A stretch of DNA of 13,529 bases from an uncultured Bacilli bacterium. GTDB taxonomy: Bacteria; Bacillota_I; Bacilli_A; RF39; UBA660. Location of the stretch: contig CALVHK010000020.1 in assembly GCA_944327405.1 (NCBI GenBank), forward strand, positions 1 to 13,529, read 5' to 3'. The notes under the pieces are model-generated. The model was not told where the DNA came from and did not search any database. It saw only the letters and a list, made by a program, of their open reading frames with translations. This document shows positions 12,933 to 13,529 of this stretch, in pieces (the stretch's first letter is position 1; each line of letters opens with the position of its first letter). Both the position numbers and the translations under genes were made by a program.

Positions 12933-13529
12933 TAGAGAATTAACCAAAGAACAATTTTCGAAATACGAAGATTTAACGCTTAGCTACGTTTTGTTTGAAA
13001 GTGAAGAAATAACAAATGTAAATATTCATTTTGAAACATTTAGAGAAGTCCTTTTTAAAAAATGTAAATTTAAAAACGTTACGTTTGATAACACTTTCTT
13101 AGGCAAAGTAAAGTTTTTAAACTGTGAATTTAGTAATGTTACTTGGAATGAATGTAATTTAAATAATGTATCTTTTGATAATTGCAAATTAATAAATATA
13201 TCTATTTTTGCATCTACTTTAAGCAATACAGACGTTTTGGAAAGCTTACTAGAATATTCCAAAATAGAAAACACCAAGATAGATAACTCATTATTCGATG
13301 ATGTAAAACTAATGGAAAACATTCATAGACACAACAAGTATGAATATATTAAATTTGATAAATGTCAATTTATTTGTGATAATTTTATTGATACAAACTT
13401 TAAAGAATGCAACTTGAAAACAAGTCACTTTGAAAACGTCAAAATAAATTTAGATGAACTAATTACTTCGACTTTATCTATGTTAAGTTTACTGGAAATA
13501 GTAAGTTCTAAAGGAATAATAATTGAAGA
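12916..13529 (+). CDS. Pentapeptide-repeat protein (3' end outside the window)
   Basis: The frame is open to the last base and gives at least 204 residues. Repeats of about five residues with Phe, Leu or Trp at the centre run from about residue 37 to 93 (such as FKNVTFDNTF, FLNCEFSNVT, CNLNNVSFDN) and again from about 145 to 177, as in the right-handed beta-helix of pentapeptide-repeat proteins. Cys and Val often occupy the neighbouring inward position. The section between is a helical interruption. The visible end (LSMLSLLEIVSSKGIIIE) resembles the C-terminal helix that follows the last coil in this family, so only a few residues may be missing. The ATG at 12916 is six bases after AAGAGG; another at 12910 touches the SD and is less likely. 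It overlaps scpB by 17 bp. Function is unknown; DNA-gyrase protection is one role in the family but nothing here shows it. Confidence 0.8.
   Translation, partial: MKWEFNRELTKEQFSKYEDLTLSYVLFESEEITNVNIHFETFREVLFKKCKFKNVTFDNTFLGKVKFLNCEFSNVTWNECNLNNVSFDNCKLINISIFASTLSNTDVLESLLEYSKIENTKIDNSLFDDVKLMENIHRHNKYEYIKFDKCQFICDNFIDTNFKECNLKTSHFENVKINLDELITSTLSMLSLLEIVSSKGIIIE

Noticed and set aside
13026..13322. Minus-strand frame opposite the pentapeptide-repeat gene
   Set aside because: Its periodic Leu/Phe content is the reflection of the repeats on the plus strand.

Overview
The window is AT-rich chromosomal DNA from a low-GC Gram-positive (Bacillota) bacterium. The evidence is a T-box leader, Gram-positive Shine-Dalgarno sites, sigma-A promoters of the TTGACA/TATAAT type often with an extended -10, a lipoprotein NagZ, a TasA/camelysin-like surface protein, ScpA/ScpB, and a spoVAC-spoVAD-spoVAEb operon, which implies an endospore former or a recent descendant of one. 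Tryptophan is encoded by TGG and TGA reads as stop (end of the gene at 478-876), so this is not the Mycoplasma/Spiroplasma code. I cannot name a genus; an uncultured or gut Bacilli/Clostridia lineage would fit.

Layout. (1) 1-3270: the end of an unidentified gene, then a leucine T-box leader (specifier CUU) controlling a two-gene operon: a small three-helix membrane protein overlapping leuS by 4 bp, closed by a terminator containing the leuS stop codon. (2) 3268-4410: two separately promoted cell-surface genes, a membrane-anchored protein of unknown function and a TasA/camelysin-like protein. (3) 4525-5918: an unidentified 115-aa protein and a CorA-family metal transporter. (4) 5932-6964, minus strand: an alpha/beta hydrolase with Cys in the nucleophile position. 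(5) 7050-8234: NagZ as a lipoprotein. (6) 8235-8845: about 600 bp without a protein gene, holding tRNA-Cys(GCA) and an unusual density of repeats, inverted repeats and terminators. (7) 8801-10618: spoVAC-spoVAD-spoVAEb behind a sigma-G-like promoter. (8) 10628 to the end: a membrane-anchored extracellular protein, scpA, scpB and a pentapeptide-repeat protein, tightly packed and probably one operon.

How the genes work together. LeuS is charging-controlled through the T-box. SpoVAC/D/Eb form the core of the channel system that moves dipicolinic acid into the forespore. ScpA and ScpB are the kleisin and its partner in the Smc condensin. Most of the window is ordinary housekeeping. The stretch least explained by known features is the tRNA-Cys intergenic region: a perfect 12-bp inverted repeat brackets the promoter, a leader hairpin abuts the mature tRNA, and direct repeats with an 11-bp period lie on both sides. 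I found no convincing undescribed multi-gene system. The best leads are that region, the T-box-controlled membrane protein ahead of leuS, and the Cys-nucleophile hydrolase.
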